In this document: positions 27,054-35,683 of the stretch, piece after piece
How the letters are laid out: every line of letters begins with the position of its first letter
How positions within the stretch are numbered: position 1 is the stretch's first letter
Assembly: GCA_003168335.1 (NCBI GenBank)
Contig: PMSM01000013.1
Location: forward strand, 248,001 to 312,000
Direction of reading: 5' to 3'
Origin: Blastocatellia bacterium
Lineage (GTDB): Bacteria > Acidobacteriota > Blastocatellia > Pyrinomonadales > Pyrinomonadaceae
Length of the DNA stretch: 64,000 bases
Program-made: the position numbers and the translations under genes
The notes under the pieces: generated by a model
The model's input: the letters and a program-made list of their open reading frames with translations, nothing else
The model's database searches: none
What the model was told of the DNA's origin: nothing

Positions 27054-27884
27054 ATGGGCATCAAGAAACTAAAACCGACATCGCCGGCACGGCGCTATCA
27101 GACTTATCTGACGCGTGACGAGTTGACTGCGGGCGCAGTGCCGGAAAAGTCGCTGCTGGAACCGAAAGTACGAATCTCGGGCCGCAACAACGACGGTCAC
27201 ATCACCGTGCGGCATCGCGGCGGCGGACACAAGCGCCATTATCGCGTGATCGATTTTAAGCGGGACAAGGACGGCGTGCCGGGTCGTATCACCCAGATCG
27301 AATACGATCCGAATCGGTCTTCGAATATCGCGCTGGTTTCCTACCTCGACGGCGAGAAGCGTTACATCATCGCTCCGGTCGGTCTGGAAGTGGGAAAGAC
27401 GATCACCAGCGGAGAAGAGGCGGACATTCTTCCCGGAAATACTTTGCCAATCCGCAATATCCCGTTGGGCACGCAGATTCACAATATCGAGATGCGTCCC
27501 GGGAAAGGTGGACAAATGGCGCGCGCGGCTGGATCGTTCGCGCAGTTGTTGGCCAAGGAAGGCGCGTATGCTCAGTTGCGCATGCCTTCGGGGGAAGTTC
27601 GGCGCGTGCCGGTCGAGTGCCGGGCGACGGTGGGCCAGGTTGGTAATGTCGAGCATGAAAATATCTCGCTGGGTAAAGCCGGACGAACACGCTGGCGCGG
27701 GATCAGGCCGCATGTGCGGGGCGTGGCGATGAATCCGGTCGACCATCCACACGGTGGCGGTGAGGGCAAGACCTCCGGTGGCCGCAATCCGGTAACGCCG
27801 TGGGGACAACCGACGCGCGGCTATAAGACGCGTCGCAACAAGCGGACGAAGAAGATGATTGTGAGAGATCGGAGAGTCAAGTAG
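27054..27884 (+). CDS. rplB: 50S ribosomal protein L2
   Basis: 276 residues, standard. The C-terminal [18 protein letters not shown] segment holds the conserved His near the peptidyl-transferase centre. [19 protein letters not shown]-like stretch is also intact. It is preceded directly by the family B repeat. Confidence 0.98.
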   Translation: MGIKKLKPTSPARRYQTYLTRDELTAGAVPEKSLLEPKVRISGRNNDGHITVRHRGGGHKRHYRVIDFKRDKDGVPGRITQIEYDPNRSSNIALVSYLDGEKRYIIAPVGLEVGKTITSGEEADILPGNTLPIRNIPLGTQIHNIEMRPGKGGQMARAAGSFAQLLAKEGAYAQLRMPSGEVRRVPVECRATVGQVGNVEHENISLGKAGRTRWRGIRPHVRGVAMNPVDHPHGGGEGKTSGGRNPVTPWGQPTRGYKTRRNKRTKKMIVRDRRVK

Positions 27885-27885
27885 T

Positions 27886-27980
27886 CATTGTCGATTGCCA
27901 ATTGCCAATTGCCGATTTGATTTGTAAGCGGGGTTGGGCGTTTCAGAAAATTGGCAATCTAAAATCGGCAATCGGAAATG
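27886..27980. repeat. CCAATTGCCGATT word element (family A), copy 2
   Basis: Left arm GATTGCCAATTGCCAATTGC, right arm AAATCGGCAATCGGAAAT, about 40 bp of non-repeated sequence between. It fills the rplB-rpsS gap and ends 4 bp before the rpsS start. Confidence 0.75.
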
Positions 27981-27984
27981 AATC

Positions 27985-28326
27985 ATGCCACGTTCAGTAA
28001 AAAAAGGCGCCTGGGTCGATAAAGGCATTCAGAAGGTTGTCGAGCGTATTCGCGCGGGTTCGCAAAGGCCGCAGGTGATTCGCACCTGGTCGCGACGTTC
28101 GACGATTACGCCCGAGATGGTGGGGATGACGTTTGGCGTGCACAACGGCAAGCGGCATATTCCGGTTTACATAACTGAGAACATGGTGGGGCATAAGCTG
28201 GGAGAGTTTTCGCCGACACGCACCTTCAAAGGCCACTCCGGAACCAAGGCTGAGAAGTCGGAGAAAACCGCGAAAATGTCCGGAGCGTCTGGAAGTTCCG
28301 CGCCGGCAGCGGCCCCGGCAGCTTAG
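27985..28326 (+). CDS. rpsS: 30S ribosomal protein S19, C-terminally extended
   Basis: 113 residues against about 90-95. Core motifs [12 protein letters not shown] and [29 protein letters not shown] are intact. The last 25 or so residues ([21 protein letters not shown]) are Ala/Ser/Lys-rich. S19 sits in the 30S head near the A-site finger. Confidence 0.97.
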   Translation: MPRSVKKGAWVDKGIQKVVERIRAGSQRPQVIRTWSRRSTITPEMVGMTFGVHNGKRHIPVYITENMVGHKLGEFSPTRTFKGHSGTKAEKSEKTAKMSGASGSSAPAAAPAA

Positions 28327-28333
28327 AAAAGAA

Positions 28334-28368
28334 ATATAGGTCAGATAGGACCTATAGGACCGATAGAT
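28334..28368. repeat. CCTATAGG word element, copy 2
   Basis: Reads ATATAGGTCAGATAGGACC then TATAGGACCGATAGATA in the rpsS-rplV gap, ending at the rplV start codon. Contains the palindrome GGACCTATAGGACC-like core. Confidence 0.65.
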
Positions 28369-28369
28369 A

Positions 28370-28963
28370 ATGGAAGCAAGAGCGAGCGCAAAATATCTCC
28401 GCGGGTCCGCCCAAAAGGCGCGCCTGGTGATCGACATGATCCGTGGAAAGAACGTCAACCAGGCCCTGGCGATTCTGCGTTATTCCAACAAGCGGGCGGC
28501 GCGGGGAATCGAGAAGTGCGTCAAGTCGGCCATTGCTAACGCGAACGAGGCAGCAGAAAAGGCGAACATTGCCGTTGACCCCGACGATCTTTGGTTGAGA
28601 GCCGCGTACGTGGATCGAGGACCGACGAAGAATCGCAGTCGCATGCGGCCTGCGCCGCAGGGTCGGGCGTTCCGGGAGCGGCGGCATTTCTGTCACGTCA
28701 CGATTCTGGTTTCGAGTGATAAGCAGGACGGCACCGCCGACGGTAAGTCGGGTGCGGCCAAGCCGGCCGTCAGTAAACGAGCGAAGCGCGGCGGTGCCGC
28801 GGCTGCGCCCCGGGCCAAACGCGTTGGGCCCAAGACTGAAAGCGGCGAAAGCGGGGCGAAGAAAGCCGCCGCGTCCAAGACCGAGAGCAAGGGCGAGAAG
28901 AAGCCCGGTAAGACCGCGGCGAAGCCCGGCAAAGCGGCCGGACGGAAGAAGGCTGAGGACTAA
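28370..28963 (+). CDS. rplV: 50S ribosomal protein L22 with long basic C-terminal tail
   Basis: 197 residues against about 110. The core ends near residue 118 (RRHFCHVTILVSSD) and includes the tunnel loop MRPAPQGRAFRERR. About 78 further residues are Lys/Ala/Gly-rich (AKRGGAAAAPRAKR, KAAGRKK), similar to histone H1-like tails. The extension has the same codon style as the core, so I regard it as coding. Confidence 0.96.
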   Translation: MEARASAKYLRGSAQKARLVIDMIRGKNVNQALAILRYSNKRAARGIEKCVKSAIANANEAAEKANIAVDPDDLWLRAAYVDRGPTKNRSRMRPAPQGRAFRERRHFCHVTILVSSDKQDGTADGKSGAAKPAVSKRAKRGGAAAAPRAKRVGPKTESGESGAKKAAASKTESKGEKKPGKTAAKPGKAAGRKKAED

Positions 28964-28967
28964 CTCG

Positions 28968-29022
28968 TGTCAGATCTCAAGTTTGAGATTTGAGATTTCG
29001 GATTTGAGATTGGAAATTTCAA
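28968..29022. repeat. GAGATTTGAGAT word element (family C), copy 1
   Basis: CAGATCTCAAGTTTGAGATT followed by GAGATTTCGGATTTGAGATT: a hairpin plus direct repeats, filling most of the rplV-rpsC gap. Related short copies are at 45655 and 49825. Confidence 0.65.
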
Positions 29023-29036
29023 GAGCGGAGAAATAA

Positions 29037-29783
29037 GTGGGCCAAAAAGTTCATCCATACGGTTTTCGCCTTGGCTATAACAAGGACTGGCATTCGCACT
29101 GGTTTGCCAAGAAGCAGTATGGCGATTTCCTGATCGAGGATCTAAAGCTGAAGGCCGAGCTGAAGCGGCGCTTTACCGGGGCGGGTGTATCGCATGTCGA
29201 CGTTGAGCGCGCGGCGAATCGCTTGAAGATCATCATCTACACGTCGCGGCCGGGCATTATCATTGGGCGGAAGGGTTCGGAGATCGACAAGCTGAAGGGC
29301 GACATCTCTTCGCGCACCGGCCGGGAAGTTCTGGTTTCAATTCAAGAGATTCATAAGCCGGAGCTGAACGCCCAGTTGCAGGCGGAAAAGATTGCGGCGC
29401 AGCTCGAAAAGCGAATTGCGTTTCGTCGCGCCATGCGCAAAGCGGTCGAAGAATCGCTGCGGTTCGGCGCCCAGGGAATCAAGGTCAAGGTCAGCGGCCG
29501 GCTAAACGGGGCCGAGATTGCGCGCAGTGAGTGGCACCTGCAAGGCCAGTTGCCCCTGCATACTCTGCGTTCGGACGTCGACTATGGTTTCGCGGAAGCG
29601 CACACGACTTTCGGCGTGATCGGGGTAAAGGTTTGGATCTATCGCGGCGTGATCCTGGACGCCAACGCGGCCATGGCCCGCGGCACCGGGACCGACCCGA
29701 TTAATGACACGCGGCCGGGCCAGCGCGAAGGCCGGCCACGTCCGCAGCGTCCGCGGCGGGACCGTGAGAGGACGGAGAGATAG
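29037..29783 (+). CDS. rpsC: 30S ribosomal protein S3
   Basis: 248 residues. Starts GTG 29037 ([20 protein letters not shown]) and has the KH-domain motif [16 protein letters not shown]. The C-terminus adds about 20 Arg/Pro-rich residues ([20 protein letters not shown]). S3 lines the mRNA entry channel. Confidence 0.98.
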   Translation: MGQKVHPYGFRLGYNKDWHSHWFAKKQYGDFLIEDLKLKAELKRRFTGAGVSHVDVERAANRLKIIIYTSRPGIIIGRKGSEIDKLKGDISSRTGREVLVSIQEIHKPELNAQLQAEKIAAQLEKRIAFRRAMRKAVEESLRFGAQGIKVKVSGRLNGAEIARSEWHLQGQLPLHTLRSDVDYGFAEAHTTFGVIGVKVWIYRGVILDANAAMARGTGTDPINDTRPGQREGRPRPQRPRRDRERTER

Positions 29784-29789
29784 CCAGCC

Positions 29790-30218
29790 ATGTTGATGCC
29801 GAAAAAAGTTAAGCATCGCAAGCAGATGCGGGGCCGAATGAAAGGCGTTGCGCTGCGCGGCAGCCTGATCAGTTTTGGCGAATACGGATTGAAAAGTCTC
29901 GAGTGCGCCTGGATTACTGATCGTCAGATTGAAGCGGCGCGCATCGCGATGACGCGGCACATTAAGCGCGGCGGCAAGATCTGGATTCGCATGTTTCCCG
30001 ATAAACCGGTGACGAAGAAGCCGGCGGAGACTCGCATGGGCAAAGGAAAGGGCGCGCCTGAATATTGGGTCGCAGTCGTCAAGCCCGGCCGAATTCTTTA
30101 CGAGATCGAGGGCGTGGACGAAAAGACGGCGCGCGCCGCGATGAATCTGGCGTCGCAGAAGCTGCCGATCAAGACAAAATTCGTGACGCGTGCCGAGCAG
30201 GAAGGCGGAGCCCTCTAA
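29790..30218 (+). CDS. rplP: 50S ribosomal protein L16
   Basis: 142 residues, standard. [19 protein letters not shown] is the usual start; the later [23 protein letters not shown] segment is intact. L16 organises the tRNA A site on 23S rRNA. Follows rpsC by 6 bp. Confidence 0.98.
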   Translation: MLMPKKVKHRKQMRGRMKGVALRGSLISFGEYGLKSLECAWITDRQIEAARIAMTRHIKRGGKIWIRMFPDKPVTKKPAETRMGKGKGAPEYWVAVVKPGRILYEIEGVDEKTARAAMNLASQKLPIKTKFVTRAEQEGGAL

Positions 30219-30236
30219 GAGTGAGCGAAGCGAGTT

Positions 30237-30449
30237 ATGAAAAGACGAGAAGAAGTCGATAAGTATCGGGACATGCTGGACGAAGACTTGCAGGCTGAAG
30301 AGGCGCGCCTGAAAGAGTCGCTGTTTCGTCTGAATTTCAAATTGGCGCTGGGCGAAGTCGACGCCATCAAGAAGATGCGCCTGGAAAGAAAATCGCTCGC
30401 GCGCATTCGCACCATGGTGCGACAGCGAGAGATTCAAGCTGGAAAATAA
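30237..30449 (+). CDS. rpmC: 50S ribosomal protein L29
   Basis: 70 residues, standard size. Contains the two-helix pattern with LFRLNFKLALGE and the closing RKSLARIRTMVRQREI. ATG 30237 begins a short polar N-terminus. Between rplP and rpsQ as in almost all bacteria. Confidence 0.95.
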   Translation: MKRREEVDKYRDMLDEDLQAEEARLKESLFRLNFKLALGEVDAIKKMRLERKSLARIRTMVRQREIQAGK

Positions 30450-30465
30450 CGGACGCGAATAACAA

Positions 30466-30945
30466 ATGTTTAGAAGGAAACAGAAAGAGGAAGCGGTTGC
30501 GCCGGTCTCGGGCGCGGAAACTCCCGCCACAGATGTCAGTCCGGAAGCGATAGCTGCCGGCGAAGACTCAACCATTCCGGCCATTTCGGCATCACCGGCT
30601 GAGGTCCAAAGTGCGCCCGAGGCTGTCCCGGCGCTACCGGCCGGAGACGCCGAAGCGATTACCGGCGGGAAGTCTTCGTCCACTTCATCCAGGGCCCGCG
30701 GCAATCGCGTGCAGAAGGTCGGCATCGTCTCGTCCGACAAGATGCAGAAGACGGTAACGGTTCGCGTTGATCGCCTGGTGCTGCATCGAAAATATCGGCG
30801 CTATGTGCGGCGCACTTCAAAGTTCATGGCCCACGATGAGTTGGGTTCGACCATTGGCGACCGCGTACGAATAGTGGAAACCCGGCCGCTCTCGGCGCAC
30901 AAGCGCTGGCGAGTGGTGGAAATTGTGCAGAAAGCTGCCAAATGA
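30466..30945 (+). CDS. rpsQ: 30S ribosomal protein S17 with 78-residue N-terminal extension
   Basis: 159 residues against about 85. The core starts near residue 79 (RGNRVQKVGIVSSDKMQKTVTVRVD) and ends normally. Residues 1-78 are acidic, rich in Ala, Pro, Ser and Glu, and predicted unstructured. The extension has no stop codons and keeps GC-rich third positions, so it looks translated from ATG 30466; a GTG at the core (residue about 82) has no ribosome-binding site. Extension function unknown. Confidence 0.93.
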   Translation: MFRRKQKEEAVAPVSGAETPATDVSPEAIAAGEDSTIPAISASPAEVQSAPEAVPALPAGDAEAITGGKSSSTSSRARGNRVQKVGIVSSDKMQKTVTVRVDRLVLHRKYRRYVRRTSKFMAHDELGSTIGDRVRIVETRPLSAHKRWRVVEIVQKAAK

Positions 30946-31026
30946 TTTCGAATTGCGAAATGGGGATTTCGAATTTCAAAGCTAAGCCTTTAAATTCGCA
31001 ATTCCAAATTCGCAATCCGCAATAGA
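30945..31026. repeat. AATTTCGAATTGCG word element (family B), copy 2
   Basis: Left arm TTTCGAATTGCGAAATGGGG, right arm AATTCGCAATTCCAAATTCG with GCAATCCGCAAT. It fills the rpsQ-rplN gap and overlaps the end of the rpsQ stop codon. Confidence 0.7.
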
Positions 31027-31034
31027 GAATTGAC

Positions 31035-31403
31035 ATGATTCAAATGCAGACCTCCTTGGAGGTCGCTGACAACTCAGGGGCGCGTCGAGTCGAGATGATT
31101 ATGGGCATCGGCGGTGCGACCGGAGCGATCGCCGGTCTCGGCGATCGGATCAAGGTCACGGTGAAAGAAGCGTCGCCCGACGGCGGTATTAAAAAAGGCA
31201 CGGTGCAGGACGCCGTGATTGTGCGGACGCGTAAGGAAGTGCGCCGGCGTGACGGCACCTACATTCGCTTCGATCAGAACGCCGCGGTGCTGATCAAAGA
31301 AGACGGGACGCCGATCGGCACTCGAGTTTTCGGTCCGGTCGCGCGCGAGTTGCGCGACAAGAATTACATGAAAATAGTTTCCCTGGCGCCGGAGGTCATT
31401 TGA
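31035..31403 (+). CDS. rplN: 50S ribosomal protein L14
   Basis: 122 residues, standard. Starts [22 protein letters not shown]; the closing [16 protein letters not shown] is typical. Its stop overlaps the rplX start in TGATG. Confidence 0.98.
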   Translation: MIQMQTSLEVADNSGARRVEMIMGIGGATGAIAGLGDRIKVTVKEASPDGGIKKGTVQDAVIVRTRKEVRRRDGTYIRFDQNAAVLIKEDGTPIGTRVFGPVARELRDKNYMKIVSLAPEVI

Positions 31404-31735
31404 TGGTGAAAGCCAGCAAGCGAGCGAAGATTAAAAAGAACGATCAAGTGGTCCTGATGGCCGGGCGCGACAAGGGAAAGCGCGGCCGGGTGTTGGCGGT
31501 GGCGCCGCTCCGCGGCAAGGTGAAGGTGGAAGGCGCCGGAATGATCAAGCGACATCAGAAGCCGGCGGGAAATCGCGGCGGTGGGATCATCGACAAGGAA
31601 GCCTGGATCGACATCTCCAATGTGCAGATAGTCGATCCACAGTCGGGCAAGCCTTCGCGGGTGAATTACAAAATAGAGGGTGACGGAACGAAGTTCCGAG
31701 TGGCCACGACCAGCGGGCACTCTTTGGAGAAATGA
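31403..31735 (+). CDS. rplX: 50S ribosomal protein L24
   Basis: 110 residues, standard. The KOW motif is at residues 9-35 (KIKKNDQVVLMAGRDKGKRG). ATG 31403 overlaps the rplN stop by one base, with GGAGG six bases upstream; the TTG three bases earlier is not needed. Confidence 0.97.
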   Translation: MVKASKRAKIKKNDQVVLMAGRDKGKRGRVLAVAPLRGKVKVEGAGMIKRHQKPAGNRGGGIIDKEAWIDISNVQIVDPQSGKPSRVNYKIEGDGTKFRVATTSGHSLEK

Positions 31736-31740
31736 AAACA

Positions 31741-31780
31741 TTAATATAGGGCCGATAGGTCGAATAGGACCTGTTTCTTA
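31741..31780. repeat. CCTATAGG word element, copy 3
   Basis: TTAATATAGGGCCGATAGGT then CGAATAGGACCTG in the rplX-rplE gap. More diverged than the copies at 24787 and 28334. Confidence 0.55.
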
Positions 31781-31785
31781 AAACA

Positions 31786-32325
31786 ATGGCTAGACTGAAA
31801 GAGCGTTATCAAAAGGAAGTGGCGCCGGCAATCGCCAAAGAATTCGGGATCAAGAACCCGATGGCTGTGCCGTGCCTCGACAAGATAGTTCTCAATATGG
31901 GCGTTGGAGAGGCCATCGCCAACGCCAAGATCCTGGACACGGCGGGAGAAGAGCTGAGGGCGATTGCCGGACAGAAACCGGTAATTACGAAAGCCAAGAA
32001 GTCGATCGCCAGCTTCAAATTGCGCCAGGGCATGCCGATTGGCGTGATGGTAACGCTGCGCGGTGAGCAAATGTATGAGTTCTTCGACCGGCTGGTTTCG
32101 GTGGCCCTGCCGCGCGTGAGAGACTTTCGGGGCGTCTCGCCGAAGGCGTTTGACGGCCGCGGCAATTATACGATTGGAATCCGCGAGCAATTGATCTTTC
32201 CGGAAATCGATTTCAATAAGGTAGACAAGCTGCGCGGCATGAACATATCAATCGTGACCACCGCGCGCGACGACGATCAGGCGCGCGCGCTGCTGAAAGC
32301 TTTGGGGATGCCGTTCAGGCAATGA
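31786..32325 (+). CDS. rplE: 50S ribosomal protein L5
   Basis: 179 residues, standard. [19 protein letters not shown] is at the start, [19 protein letters not shown] in the 5S-binding region and [17 protein letters not shown] at the end. L5 binds 5S rRNA and contacts P-site tRNA. Confidence 0.98.
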   Translation: MARLKERYQKEVAPAIAKEFGIKNPMAVPCLDKIVLNMGVGEAIANAKILDTAGEELRAIAGQKPVITKAKKSIASFKLRQGMPIGVMVTLRGEQMYEFFDRLVSVALPRVRDFRGVSPKAFDGRGNYTIGIREQLIFPEIDFNKVDKLRGMNISIVTTARDDDQARALLKALGMPFRQ

Positions 32326-32327
32326 TA

Positions 32328-32402
32328 CCGGGAACTGTGAACCGTAAACCGGAAACAGCGATGTCTTTCTTTGGTTTACAATTCACGGTTTACAGTTAAC
32401 GA
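32328..32402. repeat. GTAAACCG word element (family D)
   Basis: Left arm GGAACTGTGAACCGTAAACC and right arm GGTTTACAATTCACGG with TTTACAGTTAAC are approximate reverse complements across a 20-bp middle. It fills the rplE-rpsN gap. I saw this word family only once in the window. Confidence 0.65.
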
Positions 32403-32409
32403 GAGTTAT

Positions 32410-32595
32410 ATGGCAAAGAAATGTTTAATCGCGAAAGCGAATCGCAAGCCGAAGTTTTCGTCCCGGGCGTACACTCGTTGTAAGAGGTGCGGCCGCCCGC
32501 GCGCTTATCTGCGCAAGTTTCATCTGTGCCGGATTTGCTTTCGCGAGTTGGCGTTGCAGGGACAAATTCCCGGCGTGGTGAAATCTAGTTGGTAG
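32410..32595 (+). CDS. rpsN: 30S ribosomal protein S14, zinc (type Z) form
   Basis: 61 residues. C24, C27, C40 and C43 form the zinc site (RCKRC, LCRIC), so this is the short Zn-dependent form rather than the 101-residue form. ATG 32410 starts [16 protein letters not shown]; upstream codons to 32371 are repeat. Confidence 0.97.
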   Translation: MAKKCLIAKANRKPKFSSRAYTRCKRCGRPRAYLRKFHLCRICFRELALQGQIPGVVKSSW

Positions 32596-32596
32596 A

Positions 32597-32672
32597 AGCA
32601 TTGCCGATTTTCGATTGCCGATTTCCAATTGGATTTTTCAATCGGCAATTGGCAATTGGAAATCGAAACTGG
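32597..32672. repeat. CCAATTGCCGATT word element (family A), copy 3
   Basis: Left arm GCATTGCCGATTTTCGATTG and right arm CAATCGGCAATTGGCAATTG flank a short middle. Located between rpsN and rpsH, starting one base after the rpsN stop. Confidence 0.75.
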
Positions 32673-32681
32673 AGTTAAGGA

Positions 32682-33074
32682 ATGACTGATCCTATTGCCG
32701 ACATGTTGGCGCGAATTCGGAATGCAGTTTCCGCCAAGCACTCGCGCGTCGATATTCCGGCGTCGAAATTGAAGCTGGAAATCGCGCGCATCCTCAAAGA
32801 GGAAGGCTATATCAACAACTTCGTCGTCAAAGGCGAAGGCCCGAAGAAGGTGGTCCGCATTTTCCTGCGTTACGACGCGCGGGGGACCTCGTCTATTACT
32901 TACCTGGCGCGAGTGTCGCGGCCGGGGCGGCGCGTTTATGTGGGCTCGCACCAGATTCCGCGCGTGCTGAATGGCTATGGAGTGAACATTGTTTCCACGT
33001 CGCGCGGATTGATGAGCGGTAAGACGGCGCGGAAGGAAAACGTCGGCGGAGAATTGCTGGCTGAGATCTATTAG
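32682..33074 (+). CDS. rpsH: 30S ribosomal protein S8
   Basis: 130 residues, standard. Begins MTDPIADMLARIRNAVSAKH; the C-terminal STSRGLMSGKTARKENVGGELL carries the 16S-binding STSRG motif. GGAGTTAAGG upstream serves as ribosome-binding site. In E. coli S8 is the spc operon repressor. Confidence 0.98.
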   Translation: MTDPIADMLARIRNAVSAKHSRVDIPASKLKLEIARILKEEGYINNFVVKGEGPKKVVRIFLRYDARGTSSITYLARVSRPGRRVYVGSHQIPRVLNGYGVNIVSTSRGLMSGKTARKENVGGELLAEIY

Positions 33075-33153
33075 CATTGCCGATTGTCAATTGCCGATTT
33101 TCGAATGAAAGACTTTTTCTTGGATCGGCAATTAAAAATCGGAAATTGGAAAT
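33075..33153. repeat. CCAATTGCCGATT word element (family A), copy 4
   Basis: Left arm GCATTGCCGATTGTCAATTG and right arm GATCGGCAATTAAAAATCGG, ending in GGAAATTGGAAAT just before rplF. Begins directly after the rpsH stop. Confidence 0.75.
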
Positions 33154-33159
33154 GAATTT

Positions 33160-33720
33160 ATGTCTCGTATTGGAAAAAAACCGATTGCAATTCCCAAGGG
33201 CGTCACCGTCGCTATTAATATTGGCGAGCTTGAGGTGAAGGGCGCCAAGGGCGTGCTCAAGACTCCGATTCCGCAGGGGATTACGTTCAAGCAGGAAGGC
33301 GAAGAGCTGATTGCTGAGCGGGCCTCGGACGAGCAGGCTGCGCTTCACGGCCTGGCGCGGGCGCTGGCGAATAACGCGGTGCGCGGCGTCACCGAAGGTT
33401 TTTCCAAACAGATGGATATCGTCGGTGTTGGTTACAAGGCGGATATACAGGGGCGCAAGATTGTCTTCGCGCTGGGCTACTCGCATCCGATCGAGTTTCC
33501 CCTGCCGGAAGGTATCGAAGCCAAGGCCGAACGCCTGACGACCAAGGGAAGCATTCAGCAGTATCAGACGACGCTGACGGTTTCCGGTATCGACAAACAG
33601 AGACTCGGGCAGGTGTGCGCAGAGATGCATCAGCTGCGCAAGCCGGACGCCTACAAAGGCAAGGGCGTGCGTTATGCCGATGTGGCGCTGAAGTTGAAAC
33701 CGGGCAAGACCGGGAAATAG
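33160..33720 (+). CDS. rplF: 50S ribosomal protein L6
   Basis: 186 residues, standard length. [15 protein letters not shown] at the start and the C-terminal [25 protein letters not shown] with the RNA-binding KGKGVRY are intact. Only repeat-derived purines precede the start. Confidence 0.98.
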   Translation: MSRIGKKPIAIPKGVTVAINIGELEVKGAKGVLKTPIPQGITFKQEGEELIAERASDEQAALHGLARALANNAVRGVTEGFSKQMDIVGVGYKADIQGRKIVFALGYSHPIEFPLPEGIEAKAERLTTKGSIQQYQTTLTVSGIDKQRLGQVCAEMHQLRKPDAYKGKGVRYADVALKLKPGKTGK

Positions 33721-33729
33721 TAAATTAAG

Positions 33730-34356
33730 ATGGCGAAGAGAAACAGAGCAGAGGTTCGTAGCGCGGTTCACCGGCGCATCCGGCGCAAGGTTCTGGGCAC
33801 GACTGAGCGTCCACGGTTGGCGGTCTATCGTAGCTTGAACCACATCTACGCGCAGGTAATCGATGACGAGCAGGCCCGGACTATCGCGGCCGCGTCAACG
33901 ACGGAAAAGACCTTAGGAGCAAAGACCGGTGGCAATATCGAAGCCGCCAAGCTCGTGGGGAAGACGATCGCTGAGCGCACGCTGGCGGCTGGAGTCGACC
34001 GGGTGGTGTTCGATCGCGGCGGCTATCTCTACCATGGCCGGGTTAGGGCGTTGACCGACGCGGCGCGCGCGGCCGGACTCAACAAGGACGAGGTCCGTGA
34101 GGCGGAAGCGGCTGAAGCTAAAGAGGCCGAAGCAGCCGAAGTTGAGCCGGCTAAGCCAGAGGGCAAGCAGAAGGCTCCGAAGGTAAAGACCAAGAAAGAG
34201 GCAGCTCCGAAAGAAGCCAGTGGCGGCGAAGCCAGTCCCGAACCGAAGGCCAAGAAAGAGGTGGCTCCAAAACAAGCGAAAGCCGCCGAAGCCAGTTCCG
34301 AATCGGAGGGGGCTAAATTGGGAGATACTGCAGACAGTGGCCACCAGGGCGGCTAA
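33730..34356 (+). CDS. rplR: 50S ribosomal protein L18 with long low-complexity C-terminal tail
   Basis: 208 residues against about 120. The core ends at [24 protein letters not shown] near residue 117. The remaining 90 are Ala/Glu/Lys repeats, twice with a pattern PKxKKEVAPKxA. This mixed-charge tail lacks any fold I recognise. L18 binds 5S rRNA; the tail would extend from the central protuberance. No frame disruption is seen. Confidence 0.95.
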   Translation: MAKRNRAEVRSAVHRRIRRKVLGTTERPRLAVYRSLNHIYAQVIDDEQARTIAAASTTEKTLGAKTGGNIEAAKLVGKTIAERTLAAGVDRVVFDRGGYLYHGRVRALTDAARAAGLNKDEVREAEAAEAKEAEAAEVEPAKPEGKQKAPKVKTKKEAAPKEASGGEASPEPKAKKEVAPKQAKAAEASSESEGAKLGDTADSGHQGG

Positions 34357-34371
34357 AGCGAAAGAAGATTA

Positions 34372-34878
34372 ATGAGACAACCAAGACAGAGAATATTAGC
34401 TCAAGGACTTGACCTGAAGGATCAGGTCATCTCGATCAATCGCGTGACCAAGGTTGTGAAGGGCGGAAAGAATCTGTCGTTTGCGGCGCTGGTTGTCGTT
34501 GGTGACGAATCCGGCCACGTCGGCTTTGGCACGGGCAAAGCCCGCGAAGTGCCTTTGGCAATCAAGAAAGCCGTAGAGGCGGCCAAGAAAAATCTGATTC
34601 GCGTCCCGCTGATTGAAAACACCCTGCCGCATCAGTTGATCGGCCGATTTGGAGCTGGCCGAGTCATGATGAAGCCGGCGTCGCAGGGAACGGGAGTGAT
34701 TGCCGGCGGCGCGGTCCGCGCGGTGATGCGAGCGGCCGGCGTCCGTGACGTGCGCACAAAGGTCCTGGGATCCACCAATCCGCACAACGTGGTGCGCGCA
34801 ACCTTCGACGGCTTGCTCAAGATGAAAGATCCTTTCGAAGTCGCGCGCCTGCGCGGAAAACAGGTTGAGGAGCTTTAG
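34372..34878 (+). CDS. rpsE: 30S ribosomal protein S5
   Basis: 168 residues, standard. [30 protein letters not shown] and [22 protein letters not shown] are the double-stranded-RNA-binding and C-terminal fold motifs. S5 contributes to decoding fidelity. Follows rplR by 15 bp. Confidence 0.98.
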   Translation: MRQPRQRILAQGLDLKDQVISINRVTKVVKGGKNLSFAALVVVGDESGHVGFGTGKAREVPLAIKKAVEAAKKNLIRVPLIENTLPHQLIGRFGAGRVMMKPASQGTGVIAGGAVRAVMRAAGVRDVRTKVLGSTNPHNVVRATFDGLLKMKDPFEVARLRGKQVEEL

Positions 34879-34882
34879 TCGT

Positions 34883-35095
34883 ATGGTGGCCAAGAAAAAG
34901 GGCAAGCAGGAAGCGGCAGCGGCAACAATTCGCATTCAGTATTATCGCAGTTCGATTTCGTGCTCGCAGAAGCAGAAAGAGATTGTTCGCAGCCTGGGGC
35001 TGCGGAAGCTGAATCAAATCGTCGAGCGTCCTGATACGGGGTCGATGCGCGGCGCGGTCAAGAAAGTCCCGCATCTGATCAGGATCATTGAATAG
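34883..35095 (+). CDS. rpmD: 50S ribosomal protein L30
   Basis: 70 residues, of which the first 13 (MVAKKKGKQEAAA) form a basic N-terminal extension. The core IRIQYYRSSISCSQKQKEIVRSLGLRKLNQIV is standard. ATG 34883 is four bases after the rpsE stop, with GAGGAG 10 bases upstream inside rpsE. Confidence 0.96.
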   Translation: MVAKKKGKQEAAAATIRIQYYRSSISCSQKQKEIVRSLGLRKLNQIVERPDTGSMRGAVKKVPHLIRIIE

Positions 35096-35117
35096 GAAAA
35101 TGATTTGGGAGCGATAG

Positions 35118-35570
35118 ATGGCACTCAGTCTAAATAATCTTCATCCAGCAAAAGGCTCGACGCACCGTAAGAAACGTCTCGGACGCGGACCCGGTTCGGG
35201 GCTGGGCAAGACTTCCGGTCGCGGTGAAAAAGGCCAGAAGTCGCGTTCCGGCTATTCCATGAAAATCGGTTTTGAAGGCGGCCAGATGCCCCTGCATCGC
35301 CGACTGCCCAAACGCGGCTTTACAAATATTTTTAAGAAGAAGTGGATCGAAGTCAGCCTCGCGGCGCTGGAAAAAGCATTCGCGGAAAACGACGAAGTGA
35401 CGCCTGAGCTTATGCACCATCGCGGCATCATCAAGAAAGCAAAGCATGATATCGTGGTGCTCGGCAACGGCGATGTTTCCAAGTCGCTGAAAGTCTCGGC
35501 GCACCGCTTTACCAAGAGCGCGCGCGCGAAGATTGAAAAGGCCGGCGGCGCCGTCACCGTAATCGAGTAA
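35118..35570 (+). CDS. rplO: 50S ribosomal protein L15
   Basis: 150 residues, standard. The Gly/Lys/Arg-rich N-terminal tail [26 protein letters not shown] and [15 protein letters not shown] are intact. GGGAG precedes the start at six bases. Confidence 0.98.
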   Translation: MALSLNNLHPAKGSTHRKKRLGRGPGSGLGKTSGRGEKGQKSRSGYSMKIGFEGGQMPLHRRLPKRGFTNIFKKKWIEVSLAALEKAFAENDEVTPELMHHRGIIKKAKHDIVVLGNGDVSKSLKVSAHRFTKSARAKIEKAGGAVTVIE

Positions 35571-35585
35571 GAAGTTTCGGTTCAA

Positions 35586-35680
35586 GGTCCGTGCTTGATA
35601 CTTTGATCTTAGTGCTTTGATGTGTCGGGTAGCTAACGCTTAATTTCAAAGTACCAGGAACAAAGTTCACAGCACATCAT
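35586..35680. repeat. CTTTGAACTTTG-like word element
   Basis: Left part GTGCTTGATACTTTGATC, with TTAGTGCTTTGATGTG; right part TTTCAAAGTACCAGGAAC, with AAAGTTCACAGCACA. The two halves are rough reverse complements. It occupies the rplO-secY gap. A different word family again. Confidence 0.55.
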
Positions 35681-35683
35681 CCT

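Noticed and set aside
27069-27809. 246-codon minus-strand frame
   Set aside because: Mirror of rplB (L2).
29502-30740. 412-codon open frame on the minus strand
   Set aside because: It is antisense to rpsC, rplP, rpmC and rpsQ, all certain genes, and its product resembles nothing; it follows from codon bias on the other strand.
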